Assembly: GCF_041925275.1 (NCBI RefSeq)
Contig: NZ_JBHEUZ010000016.1
Location: forward strand, 1 to 64,000
Length of the DNA: 64,000 nt
Reading direction: 5' to 3'
Source of the DNA: Parapedobacter pyrenivorans_A
Lineage (GTDB): Bacteria; Bacteroidota; Bacteroidia; Sphingobacteriales; Sphingobacteriaceae
Positions 9,806 to 19,075 of the stretch are shown piece by piece. The first letter of the stretch is position 1, and each line of letters opens with the position of its first letter. The notes under the pieces were generated by a model, which worked only from the letters and a program-made list of their open reading frames with translations, was not told where the DNA came from and ran no database searches. Made by a program: the position numbers and the translations under genes.

Positions 9806-10059
9806 TTGCGGGTGGCGAGGTATTCGTCTTTTACAGCTTTGCGGCTGCGCGGCGAACGTTGGTATTCAACGGACCCTTCTGCAAGCATATTCACCCAATC
9901 GGAAATGGGCAACTCTTCCAGACTATCGTACGTTTTGTGCGCGAGCTGCCGATAGATAAACTCAGTAAGCCGTGAAAGGCTGATGTGATGGGCATTGGCA
10001 AATTCCTTGGCTTGCTTTACAACGTCTTTATCGAAGGAAAGGGTTATTTTGGTATCCAT
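9802..10059 (-). CDS. DUF6364-like ribbon-helix-helix antitoxin, now orphan
   Basis: An 85-residue protein beginning MDTKITLSFDKDVVKQAKEFA, a short beta strand followed by helices (HHISLSRLTEFIYRQL), the layout of MetJ/Arc-type antitoxins and of DUF6364 proteins that precede PIN toxins. The C-terminal half (VEYQRSPRSRKAVKDEYL) is charged, as expected of a toxin-binding tail. Its stop codon overlaps the start of the truncated VapC frame (ATGA). With the toxin destroyed it is an orphan antitoxin that could still repress its own promoter or neutralise related toxins elsewhere. A perfect -7 element lies just upstream. Confidence 0.75.
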   Translation of the reverse strand: MDTKITLSFDKDVVKQAKEFANAHHISLSRLTEFIYRQLAHKTYDSLEELPISDWVNMLAEGSVEYQRSPRSRKAVKDEYLATRK

Positions 10060-10085
10060 GTCTCACACATTACAGGTTAATACGA

Positions 10086-10093
10086 CAAAAATA
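10086..10093 (-). promoter_or_regulatory. Probable -7 element of the antitoxin gene
   Basis: CAAAAATA on the plus strand is TATTTTTG on the minus strand, matching TAnnTTTG, 27 bases upstream of the antitoxin start. A short inverted repeat (CTTAC/GTAAG) lies about 30-45 bases further upstream and could be the operator. Confidence 0.35.
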
Positions 10094-10200
10094 AAAATTC
10101 AATACGTGCAAACAAAGAGATTCCTTACTTTTAGGTAAGACCAACGGTCTCGCCATTCGGTGTATTTTTAGTAAATTCGCCCATTCATATTTTCAAATAC

Positions 10201-12228
10201 ATGAGCAATCCGTTGTTGAAGCCATTTGGCACCCCTTTCGATAGCATTCCCTTTGAGGCCATAAAAACCGAACACTTCAAACCCGCCATCCTGCAATTGA
10301 TCGCTAACGCCAAGAAGGAAATCGACGCCATCGTCGACGACCCGGCACCCGCCACGTTTGCCAACACCATTGCGGCGATGGAACAAGCCGGCAACGCGCT
10401 CAGCATCGCTTCGGCCACCTTTTTCAACCTCGATGCGGCCGAAACGAATGACGACATCCAGCAGTTGGCGCAGGAGCTTTCGCCCATATTGGCAGAATAC
10501 AGCAACGATATCATGCTCAACGAAGGCCTTTTCAGCCGCGTTAAACAGATGCATGACGAAGCCGACCCCGCCACAATCACGGCCGAGGAGGCACGGCTGC
10601 TAGACAAGACCTACCAAGGGTTTGCGCGCAATGGGGCATTGCTTTCTACCGAAAACAAGGAAAAACTCCGCGATATTGATAAGCAGCTGGCCACGCTGAC
10701 CATGAAATTCTCCCAGCATGTGCTACAGGAGACCAACGCCTACCATCTGCATGTGCAGGAGGCATCGCAACTGGCGGGCCTTCCCGATTCCATCCTGGCG
10801 GCAGCCAAGGCCGAGGCAGAAAAACGCGACCTGGAAGGCTGGGTATTCACCCTGCATTTCCCCAGCTACGTACCGTTCATGAAATACGCGGCAAACCGGG
10901 CGCTGCGCGAGGAACTCTATAGGGCCTCGGCCACCCGCGCCCTGAAAGACAACGAAAACAACAACGAGGGCATTGTACGCGATATCGTCGACCTGCGCGG
11001 CCGCAGGGCCAGCCTACTGGGTTTCGGCACCCATGCCGACTTCGTACTGCAGGAACGCATGGCCGGCTCGCCAGCGATCGTGTTGGGCTTCCTGAACGAC
11101 CTGCTGGTCAAGGCCAAACCCCACGCCATCCGGGAAGTGGACCAATTGAAAGCCCTTGCCGCGAAAGATGGCATCGGCGAACTGATGCCCTACGACCACG
11201 CTTATTACGCCGAAAAGCTGCGGGAGGCGAAGTTCAACTTTTCCGACGAGGCGTTGAAACCCTATTTCCCACTGGCGCAGGTACTCGATGCCGCGTTTGC
11301 CGCTGCTGGCCAGCTCTATGGGCTTTCTTTTTCGGTACGTACGGACATCCCCACCTACCACCCCGAAGTAACCGTGTATGAGGTGCTCGAAAATGGCAAG
11401 CACAAAGCACTGCTGTATACCGACTGGCACCCGCGCGACGGGAAGCGTGCCGGGGCCTGGATGACCGCCTACAGGGGCCAATGGATGGAAAACGGCCAAA
11501 ATATACGCCCCCATATTTCCATCGTTTGCAACTTCGCCCGGCCCGTTGGCAATACGCCCTCCCTCCTCACCTTCAACGAAGTAACCACTCTCTTCCACGA
11601 GTTCGGCCACGCCCTGCACGGCATATTGGCAGACACCGTGTACGAAAGCCTATCGGGCACCAACGTATATTGGGATTTCGTGGAGCTGCCCTCGCAGTTC
11701 ATGGAAAACTACTGCTACGAAAAGGAATTTCTCCGTTCGTTTGCGCACCATTACCGAACCGGTGCCCTGCTGCCCGATGCGGAAATCGATAAGATCGTCG
11801 CTGCCGCCAATTTCATGGAAGGTTACCAGACCATGCGGCAGCTTAGCTTCGGCTTGCTCGATATGGCCTACCATACCGGCAAGCTGGATGCAGACCTATC
11901 CGTCGAACATTTCGAAAAGGCAACCATACGTGATACGCAGCTTTACCCCGACGTACCTGGCACGGCACAGAGTACCGCCTTCTCGCACATCTTTGCCGGG
12001 GGATATTCCGCCGGCTACTACTCATACAAGTGGGCCGAGGTGCTCGACGCCGATGCCTTTGCTTATTTCAAAGAGACGGGCATCTTCAACGCCGAGACAG
12101 CGGACAAGTTCAAAGCCCTACTCAGCAGTGGAGGTACGGTAGACCCCATGGAGTTGTACATCCGGTTCAGGGGCCGGAAACCCGAGCCCGACGCTTTGCT
12201 GAAGCGGGCCGGGCTGATTGCATCTTAG
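10201..12228 (+). CDS. dcp: M3-family oligopeptidase (peptidyl-dipeptidase Dcp type)
   Basis: A 675-residue zinc metallopeptidase of family M3. The active-site motif HEFGHALHG is followed by the third-ligand region ELPSQFMENYC. The N-terminal helical half (FDSIPFEAIKTEHFKPAI) and the C-terminal FSHIFAGGYSAGYYSYKWAEVLDADAF block match the Dcp/oligopeptidase A subgroup, which degrades short peptides. No signal peptide is seen, so it probably acts in the cytoplasm. The start ATG follows an AT-rich stretch with a weak -7-like element. It is convergent with the VOC/small-ORF pair downstream. Confidence 0.93.
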   Translation: MSNPLLKPFGTPFDSIPFEAIKTEHFKPAILQLIANAKKEIDAIVDDPAPATFANTIAAMEQAGNALSIASATFFNLDAAETNDDIQQLAQELSPILAEYSNDIMLNEGLFSRVKQMHDEADPATITAEEARLLDKTYQGFARNGALLSTENKEKLRDIDKQLATLTMKFSQHVLQETNAYHLHVQEASQLAGLPDSILAAAKAEAEKRDLEGWVFTLHFPSYVPFMKYAANRALREELYRASATRALKDNENNNEGIVRDIVDLRGRRASLLGFGTHADFVLQERMAGSPAIVLGFLNDLLVKAKPHAIREVDQLKALAAKDGIGELMPYDHAYYAEKLREAKFNFSDEALKPYFPLAQVLDAAFAAAGQLYGLSFSVRTDIPTYHPEVTVYEVLENGKHKALLYTDWHPRDGKRAGAWMTAYRGQWMENGQNIRPHISIVCNFARPVGNTPSLLTFNEVTTLFHEFGHALHGILADTVYESLSGTNVYWDFVELPSQFMENYCYEKEFLRSFAHHYRTGALLPDAEIDKIVAAANFMEGYQTMRQLSFGLLDMAYHTGKLDADLSVEHFEKATIRDTQLYPDVPGTAQSTAFSHIFAGGYSAGYYSYKWAEVLDADAFAYFKETGIFNAETADKFKALLSSGGTVDPMELYIRFRGRKPEPDALLKRAGLIAS

Positions 12229-12393
12229 GAGCTGCGGGGCCTGCCGATCATGGAAGCGGCCTCCCCTTACCACAACGCTCCCGCACGCGAAACAGAGCTC
12301 GGCATCACTCACCGGCAGCGGCCCAACGTCGCGCACCGGTTTGCCGTTCCCATCCAATAACGTGGCACAGTATCGACATGGAACAGATTTCAT
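12118..12393 (-). CDS. Small Cys-rich (zinc-ribbon-like) ORF coupled to the VOC gene, possibly truncated
   Basis: A 91-codon frame whose ATG overlaps the stop of the VOC gene (ATGA), suggesting translational coupling. The first 60 residues look coding: CRYC at residues 6-9 and CFAC near residue 34 form a C-x2-C ... C-x2-C zinc-ribbon pattern. The last third runs antisense into the 3' end of the peptidase gene and has lost protein-like composition, so the original C-terminus may be gone, as happened to the VapC gene nearby. No family is recognised. It could also be a chance frame. Confidence 0.35.
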   Translation of the reverse strand: MKSVPCRYCATLLDGNGKPVRDVGPLPVSDAELCFACGSVVVRGGRFHDRQAPQLLRCNQPGPLQQSVGLGFPAPEPDVQLHGVYRTSTAE

Positions 12394-12764
12394 GCGTTGT
12401 TGAAATGTGGATTGTAAATCAATCCGATAAGGTTACCCCAGGGATCTTCGACTTTCGCCACCACAATACCGCCGCCCACCTCCCTAGGCGCTTCGTGCGG
12501 TTCGGCGCCGGCCTCTATGAAATGTAGGTACGCTTCGCGGAGATCCTTCACACCCCAATAGGCCACCACGCTTTCGGGTCTGTGGTCAGGGGCGGTGTCT
12601 TCCGGTTGTAATCCCAGTTCAAAGCCGCCGATATCGAACCCGATGTAAAAAGGCTCGTCAAAATAGGGTGGCACGTCGAACGCCCGGGCATACCACCGCT
12701 TGGCAGCGTTGAGGTCTGTTACCCGATAAATGGCGGTACGGAGGCCTAAGATGGGATCTTTCAT
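12390..12764 (-). CDS. VOC-family (glyoxalase/bleomycin-resistance fold) protein
   Basis: A 124-residue single-domain vicinal-oxygen-chelate protein. It shows the paired beta-alpha-beta-beta-beta modules: LRTAIYRVTDLNAAKRWYARAF at the start, IGFDIGGFELGLQ, then VAYWGVKDLREAYLHFIEAGAE and a final VVAKVEDPWGNLIGLIYNP. That ending is typical of small VOC proteins in the glyoxalase/dioxygenase/antibiotic-binding group. The substrate cannot be predicted. A perfect -7 element lies 24 bases upstream, and a Cys-rich ORF overlaps its stop. Confidence 0.88.
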   Translation of the reverse strand: MKDPILGLRTAIYRVTDLNAAKRWYARAFDVPPYFDEPFYIGFDIGGFELGLQPEDTAPDHRPESVVAYWGVKDLREAYLHFIEAGAEPHEAPREVGGGIVVAKVEDPWGNLIGLIYNPHFNNA

Positions 12765-12787
12765 AATCGTTGTCTTTTAAACACCTT

Positions 12788-12795
12788 CAAATATA
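12788..12795 (-). promoter_or_regulatory. Probable -7 element of the VOC gene
   Basis: CAAATATA on the plus strand is TATATTTG on the minus strand, a perfect TAnnTTTG match, 24 bases upstream of the VOC start. The remaining bases up to 12996 show nothing else I recognise. Confidence 0.45.
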
Positions 12796-12996
12796 AAACT
12801 AATTTAATTAGCACACAACTATTATGGAAAAACTTCCCTATCAGCGGGCCGACACAGCTTCCGTGCGTTTCGTTTCAAACAAAATCTGACCTTGTAGGTT
12901 TATGCTATGAATAACAACGCAACACGATGGGCATAGAAAATCTTCAAAACCGGGAAGCCAGTGAAAAACCGACTTGTCGCATGGCCCCGACTATCC

Positions 12997-14241
12997 TCAA
13001 TGGGCGTGTCCATGTTCTCCGGTATCACCCATCTTGGCATAGACGAAAAATGCTCCCTTCACCACGATGGGTGTGCCCGGCACGATTTCACGGACAGGCG
13101 TAATTGCCGTATAGCCCAATCCGGCAGCACCCTTCATCACTTCCATCTTTTCGAAGCGCAAGCCATGGTCGTGTTCCTCTCCACCATGCTCATGCGGCTC
13201 TTCTTCCTCCCCGCTAACCAAAAAGATATAATACCTGCCATCGGCGTTCACGATGGCATCGTTGGGCACAGCCACGCTTGCTTCACCCCCCAGATCCACG
13301 GTGCCGGTGATATTCATCCCGTCTATAAGCCCCGTCTTATCACCGATTACCTTGCAGTGTATCGCAATGGTTTTGCTCTCGCTGTTGAACGATGAACCGA
13401 TGTTATAAACCTCAGCCACATATGTTTTGTGCGGGCTGTTGGTTACCACGAAGTCTATTTTCTGACCGACCTTAATAGATGGGATATCCTTTTCAAACAC
13501 TTGCAAGTCCAAATGCAAGGCCCTGTTTTCCACCAATTCGGCGATGGGCGAAGAAACATCCACATAACTCCCTATCTTCGCGAACACCTCACTCACGGTG
13601 CCATTTATCGGACTGGCAACGACCAACGATGATCGAAGGGTGGTAATCGAAAGCGAAGCCGGATGGATGCCCATCAACTGCAATTGTTGCTGCAGCGACG
13701 CTTTCCGCGTCTTTAGCGTATTCAATTCGGCAACGGCGCGTTGTAGGTTTTTCTTCGCTCCCACATCCCCTTCGCTCAGGTCCTGTTGCCGGGTGAGTTC
13801 CTGTTCGGCAAATTCGATGTCGCTGTTGAGCCGCAGGTATTCTTCCTGCGGCTGTATGAATTGCGGATTGGAAACGGTCGCAATGGCTTGTCCTCTCTTT
13901 ACGTCATCCCCTATCTCTACGTCGAGGGTCTTTACGATTCCGCCGAACAGCGACGTCACGTTCGCCTTGTTCGTATTGGGTACCCGCAAGAAACCGTTGG
14001 CTTTCATCGTGGCAGAAAGCTGCTTCAATTCGACGGAGCCGATCTCAATTCCCACGGTTTTCAGCTGCTCGTCGGTAAGTGTGACTGTATTTTCCGTGTC
14101 GTGTGCAGCTTGCGACGTTTCCGACGGCGTACCGTGGTCGTGCCCGCCGCCTGCGGCAGGTTGGTTTGTACACCGATACAGTAATGTGAACGATGCAGCC
14201 ATCAAAACCCCAAAAAACAACTTATTTATCGTGCGTTGCAT
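12997..14241 (-). CDS. CusB/CzcB-type RND periplasmic adaptor
   Basis: A 414-residue membrane-fusion protein. The N-terminus is a hydrophobic signal ending near LLYRC, a possible lipoprotein site. A His-rich spacer (GGGHDHG) follows, then the lipoyl/barrel-sandwich half (SLFGGIVKTLDVEIGDDVKRGQ), a helical hairpin of about 90 residues, and the second half with VVASPINGTVSEVFAKIGSYVDVSSP. Near the C-terminus is a second His/Glu-rich stretch (EEEEPHEHGGEEHDHG), which suggests binding of a soft or transition metal such as Cu, Zn, Co or Ni. It links the inner-membrane pump to the outer-membrane channel and lies 8 bases after the pump gene, as the last gene of the block. Confidence 0.92.
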   Translation of the reverse strand: MQRTINKLFFGVLMAASFTLLYRCTNQPAAGGGHDHGTPSETSQAAHDTENTVTLTDEQLKTVGIEIGSVELKQLSATMKANGFLRVPNTNKANVTSLFGGIVKTLDVEIGDDVKRGQAIATVSNPQFIQPQEEYLRLNSDIEFAEQELTRQQDLSEGDVGAKKNLQRAVAELNTLKTRKASLQQQLQLMGIHPASLSITTLRSSLVVASPINGTVSEVFAKIGSYVDVSSPIAELVENRALHLDLQVFEKDIPSIKVGQKIDFVVTNSPHKTYVAEVYNIGSSFNSESKTIAIHCKVIGDKTGLIDGMNITGTVDLGGEASVAVPNDAIVNADGRYYIFLVSGEEEEPHEHGGEEHDHGLRFEKMEVMKGAAGLGYTAITPVREIVPGTPIVVKGAFFVYAKMGDTGEHGHAH

Positions 14242-14249
14242 AGCATGTC

Positions 14250-17200
14250 TTATTTATTCATTAGTGAGTGGATAAGCATTACAGTCTCGTTGATTTGCTG
14301 TATGCTCCTTAGGTAATTAAGTTTGATGTCGGCCATGGTCTGCAAAGCATGGAGGTATTCCAGGTAAGAAATATCGCCCGTGCCATATCCCAAGCCGGCG
14401 GCCTCTATCATTTTATCAGCGTTCGGAAGCGCCTGTTGTTTGAAGTAATCGAACCGTGCCCGGTAATGCGCGTATTGGTTCAGCAAATTGGCCAGTTCCG
14501 TTTCCAGCTGTTGCTCCTGCCATTTCGCATCCGCCTCCAGCGATTGCGTTTGAAGGTCAAGCGCACGTATCTTCGCTTGGGACGCCCCAAATGCCAACGG
14601 CACAGCGATACCCACATCGAAAAAGCTAAACCGCTGATCCCTGCCATAAAACTGCTCCACCCCATTCTTGCTATGCATCCCGATCAACGAAATATTGTTG
14701 TAGCCCACGGTAAAGTCGGGCAATGCGTTTGCCCGTTCTACCTTCTTACGCTGCTCGGCCACCCGGACGTCCTGGTATAGGGCCCGGATACGCGGATGAT
14801 GTCCAACGGACGGACCCTCGATCGAAGGGCTTAAAAGCAGTGGTTCATCATCCGACGGGGTTTCAATCATAAAATCCTCCTGCACCTGCATGAAGGTCTT
14901 CAGGCTTTTATACGCGTTTTGTCTGGAAACCTCATTTTCCTGAACCAATAGAAATATCTCCCCCTTTTTGGTAACGGCGGTATGGACGTCCAGTTTACCG
15001 ATCTCTCCCGTTTTATACCGCAGTTCGGCAACCCTGATAAAATCGGCATAAATACTGTCTAGGCTTTTCAGCACCGCCGCCGTGTGCGTTAAATAGGCGA
15101 GTTGGTAAAAGTGACCCCGTACCTGCCTTTTCAGTTCATTCACCGTCACGGCCCTGGCCAACTCTTCCCTTTTCACGTGTGCTTCGGCCAGCCTTTTCTG
15201 CGCCCCGAAGCGCGTGGGAAACGGTACCTCCTGCGAAACCTGCATACCGTCATTGTATTCAAATCCGTCGGTGTTGCCGTATTGGAAATTAAACGCCGTT
15301 TTGGGCAGTTCAAAGGCAGCTTTGCTCATCCGCTGGGCCGATTGGATGGCCAGGTCTTTCGACAGGATTTCGGTGTTGTTCCGCAGGGCGATTTCGATCG
15401 CCTCGTCCACGTCGATGGTTTGCGCGTTGCTGTTTTGGGACAAACCCAGCCAGGCAAACACCAACAGCGTTCCGGCTTTACATTTACGGCTCCGGGGCCA
15501 TTCCCTGTTTTTCATAAATACCAGGTACAGCAGCGGGAGTACAAATAACGTCAGCGCCGTAGCGGTAATCAATCCGCCGATAACCACCGTGGCCAATGGT
15601 TTTTGTACTTCGGCACCCGCACTGGTGCTCAGTGCCATCGGCAGAAAACCCAGACTTGCCACCGAGGCCGTCATCAATACCGGGCGCAACCTTGTTTTGG
15701 TTCCCTCTATGACCCGGGGCACCAGCTCATCCCAGCCCTCCTTTTCCAATCGGTTGAAGGTGGCAATCAACACAATCCCGTTTAAAACGGCCACACCAAA
15801 CAAGGCAATGAAACCGACACCGGCCGAAATGCTGAACGGCATATCCCGTACAAGCAGCGCAAACACGCCTCCGATGGCACTCATCGGGATGGCGGTGTAT
15901 ACCAGCACGGCCTCCTTGAGTGAATGGAAGGTGAAATAGAGCAACACGAAAATCAAGAGCAGCGCAATCGGCACAGCAACCAACAGCCGGTCGGTTGCCT
16001 TCTGAAGATTCTCGAACTGGCCTCCATAGGTAACATAATAACCCGTAGGGAGTTTGACCTGTTCGGCCAATCTATCCTGGATTTCGTTTACCACACTTTC
16101 CACGTCCCTTCCCTGCACATTGAAGCCCACATAAATCCTACGCTTGCCACCTTCGCGGCTGATTTGTGCCGGGCCCAGCCGATAGTCGATCGTGGCAATC
16201 TGCGAAAGCGGTATCTGGTCTCCGCCCGGAATGGGAATAAACAGGTTATTCACATCTTCAATGGCGCCGCGATGCGCTTCATCCAGCCGTACTACCAGAT
16301 CAAACTTACGCTCGTTTTCATAAACCACGCCTGCCACTTTGCCCGCAAACGCCGTACTGACCACGTCATTTACCTGCGCTATGTTCAAGCCGTAGTTGGC
16401 TATCCGTGTACGGTTGTATTCAATATTAATTTGCGGCAGGCCGGCCACCCGCTCTACCTGGGGGGCTGTGATGCCAGCTACGGATTGGATGACCGTACTC
16501 ACCCGGTTGGCATATTCCAGCAGCGAATCCAGGTCCTCTCCAAATATTTTCACCGCTACGTCTTGCCTTATACCTGTCATCAGCTCATTGAAACGCATTT
16601 GTATGGGCTGGTTGGCCTCGAAAAACACGCCGGGGATGCTTTCCAGCTTTTCCATCATTTCGTTGGAAAGTTCGTCGTACGATTTCTTTGTCTTCCATTC
16701 CTTTCGGGGCTTCAGGATAATCATCAGGTCGGTGGCTTCGGGCGGCATGGGGTCTGTGGGCACTTCCGCAGCGCCGGTTTTGCCTACCACCATCCTCACT
16801 TCGTCAAACTCCTTGATCATGCGCGATGCCTGCATCGACGTTTCCAGGCTTTGGCTCAATGATGTCCCCTGCGGCAAGATGCAATGGAAAGCGAAATCGC
16901 CCTCCCCCAACCTGGGCAGGAACTCACCGCCCATTTTTGAGAATAAAAAAAGGCTTATCGCAAAAAGGCCCACCGCCAACGCGATCACCAGGTATTTTAT
17001 GCGTATGGCCCGCTGCAGCAACGGTTGGTAGATGCGTTGGAAATGGCCCATCATCCTATCCGCGAAATCCAGCTTCGCAGCGGGGTTTTTGGATAGGCAC
17101 AGCGCACTCATCATCGGCACGTAGGTAAACGATAGGAGCAGCGCCCCCAAAATGGCAAAACTGACCGTTTGCGCCATGGGAGTGAACATCTTCCCTTCGA

Positions 17201-18602
17201 TTCCCACCAACGTCAATATCGGGATATAGACAATGAGGATGATGACCTCGCCGAAAGCCGCGCTTGTACGGATTTTCCGGGCCGATTCGTACACTTCCTC
17301 GTCCATTTCTTGCTGGGTAAGCCGGCCGGCCGATTTCCGCAGACCCAGGTGGTGCATGGTTGCCTCCACCACAATCAACGAGCCGTCCACGATCAACCCG
17401 AAATCAATGGCCCCCAAACTCATCAGGTTCGCACTCACACCAAACAGCCGCATCATGCCCAATGCAAAGAGCATGGATAGCGGTATGGCAGAGGCCACGA
17501 TCAAGCCCGCCCTGAAATTCCCCAAAAAGAGGATGAGCACGAAAATAACAATCAGCGCACCTTCAATGAGGTTTTTCTGCACCGTGCTGATGGCCCGTCC
17601 CACCAAGTCTGTCCGATCCAAAAAAGGCTCTATGACCACGTCGTCGGGCAGCGACTGCTGTATTACCGGTATCTTTTCTTTGATGCGGCTTACCACGGCG
17701 GCACTGTTCTCTCCCTTCAACATCATGACGATGCCCCCCACGGCATCCACCTCGCCGTTGTACGTCATGGCACCATACCGGGTCGCGTGTCCAAAACGGA
17801 CTTCCGCCACGTCTTTGACGAATATCGGTATACCACCGGTGTTCTTCACCATGATATCCCCCACATCTTCCAAGGACGTGGCCAGCCCCACCCCCCGGAT
17901 AAAATACGCATTCGGCTTCTTATCGATATAGGCACCCCCCGTATTTTCGTTGTTGGTTTCCAGGGCAGTGAAAATATCAGGAATGCTCACATCCAGCGCT
18001 TTCATCCTATCGGGGTCAACCGCCACTTCATATTGCTTGAGCAAGCCACCGAAACTATTGACTTCTGCAATCCCCGGCGTGCCGTAAAGTTGCCGGGCCA
18101 CGATCCAATCCTGCATCGTGCGTAGGTCCATGGCAGAATATTTCTTTTCACTGCCGGCCTTCGGGTGGAGAATGTATTGGTACACTTCCCCCAAGCCTGT
18201 GCTGACCGGCGCGAGCTCGGGAGTCCCGATCCCTTCAGGAATCTGCGCCTCCGCTGCCTTGAGTTTTTCATTGACGAGCTGCCGGGCAAAGTAGATGTCC
18301 ACATCGTCTGCGAATACCACGGTCACCACCGAAAGCCCGAACCTCGAAATACTTCGTATTTCTTCTACTTTCGGAATATTAACGAGGCTCTGCTCAACGG
18401 GAAAAGTAACCAGTTGCTCCACTTCCTGTCCGGCCAACGTAGGCGATAGGGTAATGATCTGTACCTGGTTGTTCGTTATATCAGGCTGGGCATCAATGGG
18501 GATTTCCGTGGCACTCCATACCCCCCAAACGATGAGCGATAAGGTCATCAACCCTACGATGAACTTATTCTTTATGGAGAATTTTATAATACTGTCTAAC
18601 AC
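14250..18602 (-). CDS. CusA/CzcA heavy-metal RND pump fused to a TolC-like outer membrane factor
   Basis: About 1,450 residues. The GTG at 18602 gives the standard CzcA start (LDSIIKFSIKNKFIVGLM); longer frames begin at TTG and add unrelated residues. Residues 1 to about 1030 are a complete heavy-metal RND pump: the DAQPDITNNQVQI loop, the proton-relay helix DFGLIVDGSLIVVE of the CzcA type, and 12 membrane helices. At Met1030 (base 15515) a second signal-peptide-like stretch begins (MKNREWPRSRKCKAGTLLVF, then SQNSNAQ), followed by about 390 residues of outer membrane efflux protein (DVDEAIEIALRNN, then helical repeats). Single-chain pump-channel fusions of this length occur in Bacteroidota. 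The internal signal could allow cleavage or internal initiation. Confidence 0.93.
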   Translation of the reverse strand: MLDSIIKFSIKNKFIVGLMTLSLIVWGVWSATEIPIDAQPDITNNQVQIITLSPTLAGQEVEQLVTFPVEQSLVNIPKVEEIRSISRFGLSVVTVVFADDVDIYFARQLVNEKLKAAEAQIPEGIGTPELAPVSTGLGEVYQYILHPKAGSEKKYSAMDLRTMQDWIVARQLYGTPGIAEVNSFGGLLKQYEVAVDPDRMKALDVSIPDIFTALETNNENTGGAYIDKKPNAYFIRGVGLATSLEDVGDIMVKNTGGIPIFVKDVAEVRFGHATRYGAMTYNGEVDAVGGIVMMLKGENSAAVVSRIKEKIPVIQQSLPDDVVIEPFLDRTDLVGRAISTVQKNLIEGALIVIFVLILFLGNFRAGLIVASAIPLSMLFALGMMRLFGVSANLMSLGAIDFGLIVDGSLIVVEATMHHLGLRKSAGRLTQQEMDEEVYESARKIRTSAAFGEVIILIVYIPILTLVGIEGKMFTPMAQTVSFAILGALLLSFTYVPMMSALCLSKNPAAKLDFADRMMGHFQRIYQPLLQRAIRIKYLVIALAVGLFAISLFLFSKMGGEFLPRLGEGDFAFHCILPQGTSLSQSLETSMQASRMIKEFDEVRMVVGKTGAAEVPTDPMPPEATDLMIILKPRKEWKTKKSYDELSNEMMEKLESIPGVFFEANQPIQMRFNELMTGIRQDVAVKIFGEDLDSLLEYANRVSTVIQSVAGITAPQVERVAGLPQINIEYNRTRIANYGLNIAQVNDVVSTAFAGKVAGVVYENERKFDLVVRLDEAHRGAIEDVNNLFIPIPGGDQIPLSQIATIDYRLGPAQISREGGKRRIYVGFNVQGRDVESVVNEIQDRLAEQVKLPTGYYVTYGGQFENLQKATDRLLVAVPIALLLIFVLLYFTFHSLKEAVLVYTAIPMSAIGGVFALLVRDMPFSISAGVGFIALFGVAVLNGIVLIATFNRLEKEGWDELVPRVIEGTKTRLRPVLMTASVASLGFLPMALSTSAGAEVQKPLATVVIGGLITATALTLFVLPLLYLVFMKNREWPRSRKCKAGTLLVFAWLGLSQNSNAQTIDVDEAIEIALRNNTEILSKDLAIQSAQRMSKAAFELPKTAFNFQYGNTDGFEYNDGMQVSQEVPFPTRFGAQKRLAEAHVKREELARAVTVNELKRQVRGHFYQLAYLTHTAAVLKSLDSIYADFIRVAELRYKTGEIGKLDVHTAVTKKGEIFLLVQENEVSRQNAYKSLKTFMQVQEDFMIETPSDDEPLLLSPSIEGPSVGHHPRIRALYQDVRVAEQRKKVERANALPDFTVGYNNISLIGMHSKNGVEQFYGRDQRFSFFDVGIAVPLAFGASQAKIRALDLQTQSLEADAKWQEQQLETELANLLNQYAHYRARFDYFKQQALPNADKMIEAAGLGYGTGDISYLEYLHALQTMADIKLNYLRSIQQINETVMLIHSLMNK

Positions 18603-18732
18603 GATTGCAACGATTAATGATGAATGAGTAAAGTAAATCGTAACGATTACCGATTCGGGGGACACGACGTATCGCCCAAAACGTGCGCTCAATACCAGCT
18701 GGATCAAGCGATAATGACAAAAACATTAAGAA

Positions 18733-19047
18733 TTACGCATTCACCTTTGGCGGTTGCCAAATTTCCCCGAAGTAGCGGGGTGTAAATAGAGAGATGTACG
18801 GAGAGATCGGCTTCGCCAGGTCCGTTGCCCTGATTTCGCCGCTATTGATAGCCTCCCATTGGAACACGGCACCCGAGCCCGTTCCACAGCAATTGCACAG
18901 GCAAAAGGGGCCGCATAGATCGGCCGCCGCCGGGTGGTCGTGACTGCCCTGTTGAGCCGCAAGGGTTTCTTTCGCATAGCTATCGGCACACGGCATTAGA
19001 AATACCGCCAACATGTACAGTGCCAATATGGGAGCAAATATCCTCAT
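18733..19047 (-). CDS. Small exported Cys-rich protein (DUF6660-like)
   Basis: A 104-residue protein. The ATG at 19047 is preferred because it opens a signal peptide (MRIFAPILALYMLAVFLMPC). The mature part carries a compact Cys cluster, CGPFCLCNCCG, and ends in YISLFTPRYFGEIWQPPKV, a pattern I associate with DUF6660 proteins found beside metal transport genes in Bacteroidota. The Cys cluster could bind Cu or Fe in the periplasm. It lies 28 bases after the PepSY gene and 130 bases before the RND pump, so it belongs to the metal-homeostasis block. The family name is a tentative recollection. Confidence 0.65.
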   Translation of the reverse strand: MRIFAPILALYMLAVFLMPCADSYAKETLAAQQGSHDHPAAADLCGPFCLCNCCGTGSGAVFQWEAINSGEIRATDLAKPISPYISLFTPRYFGEIWQPPKVNA

Positions 19048-19075
19048 GTATCGGACCAAAGGTAATAAAAATACA

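Noticed and set aside
10168..10554. Minus-strand frames over the 5' part of the M3 peptidase gene
   Set aside because: Antisense shadows of a gene with an unmistakable zinc-peptidase motif.
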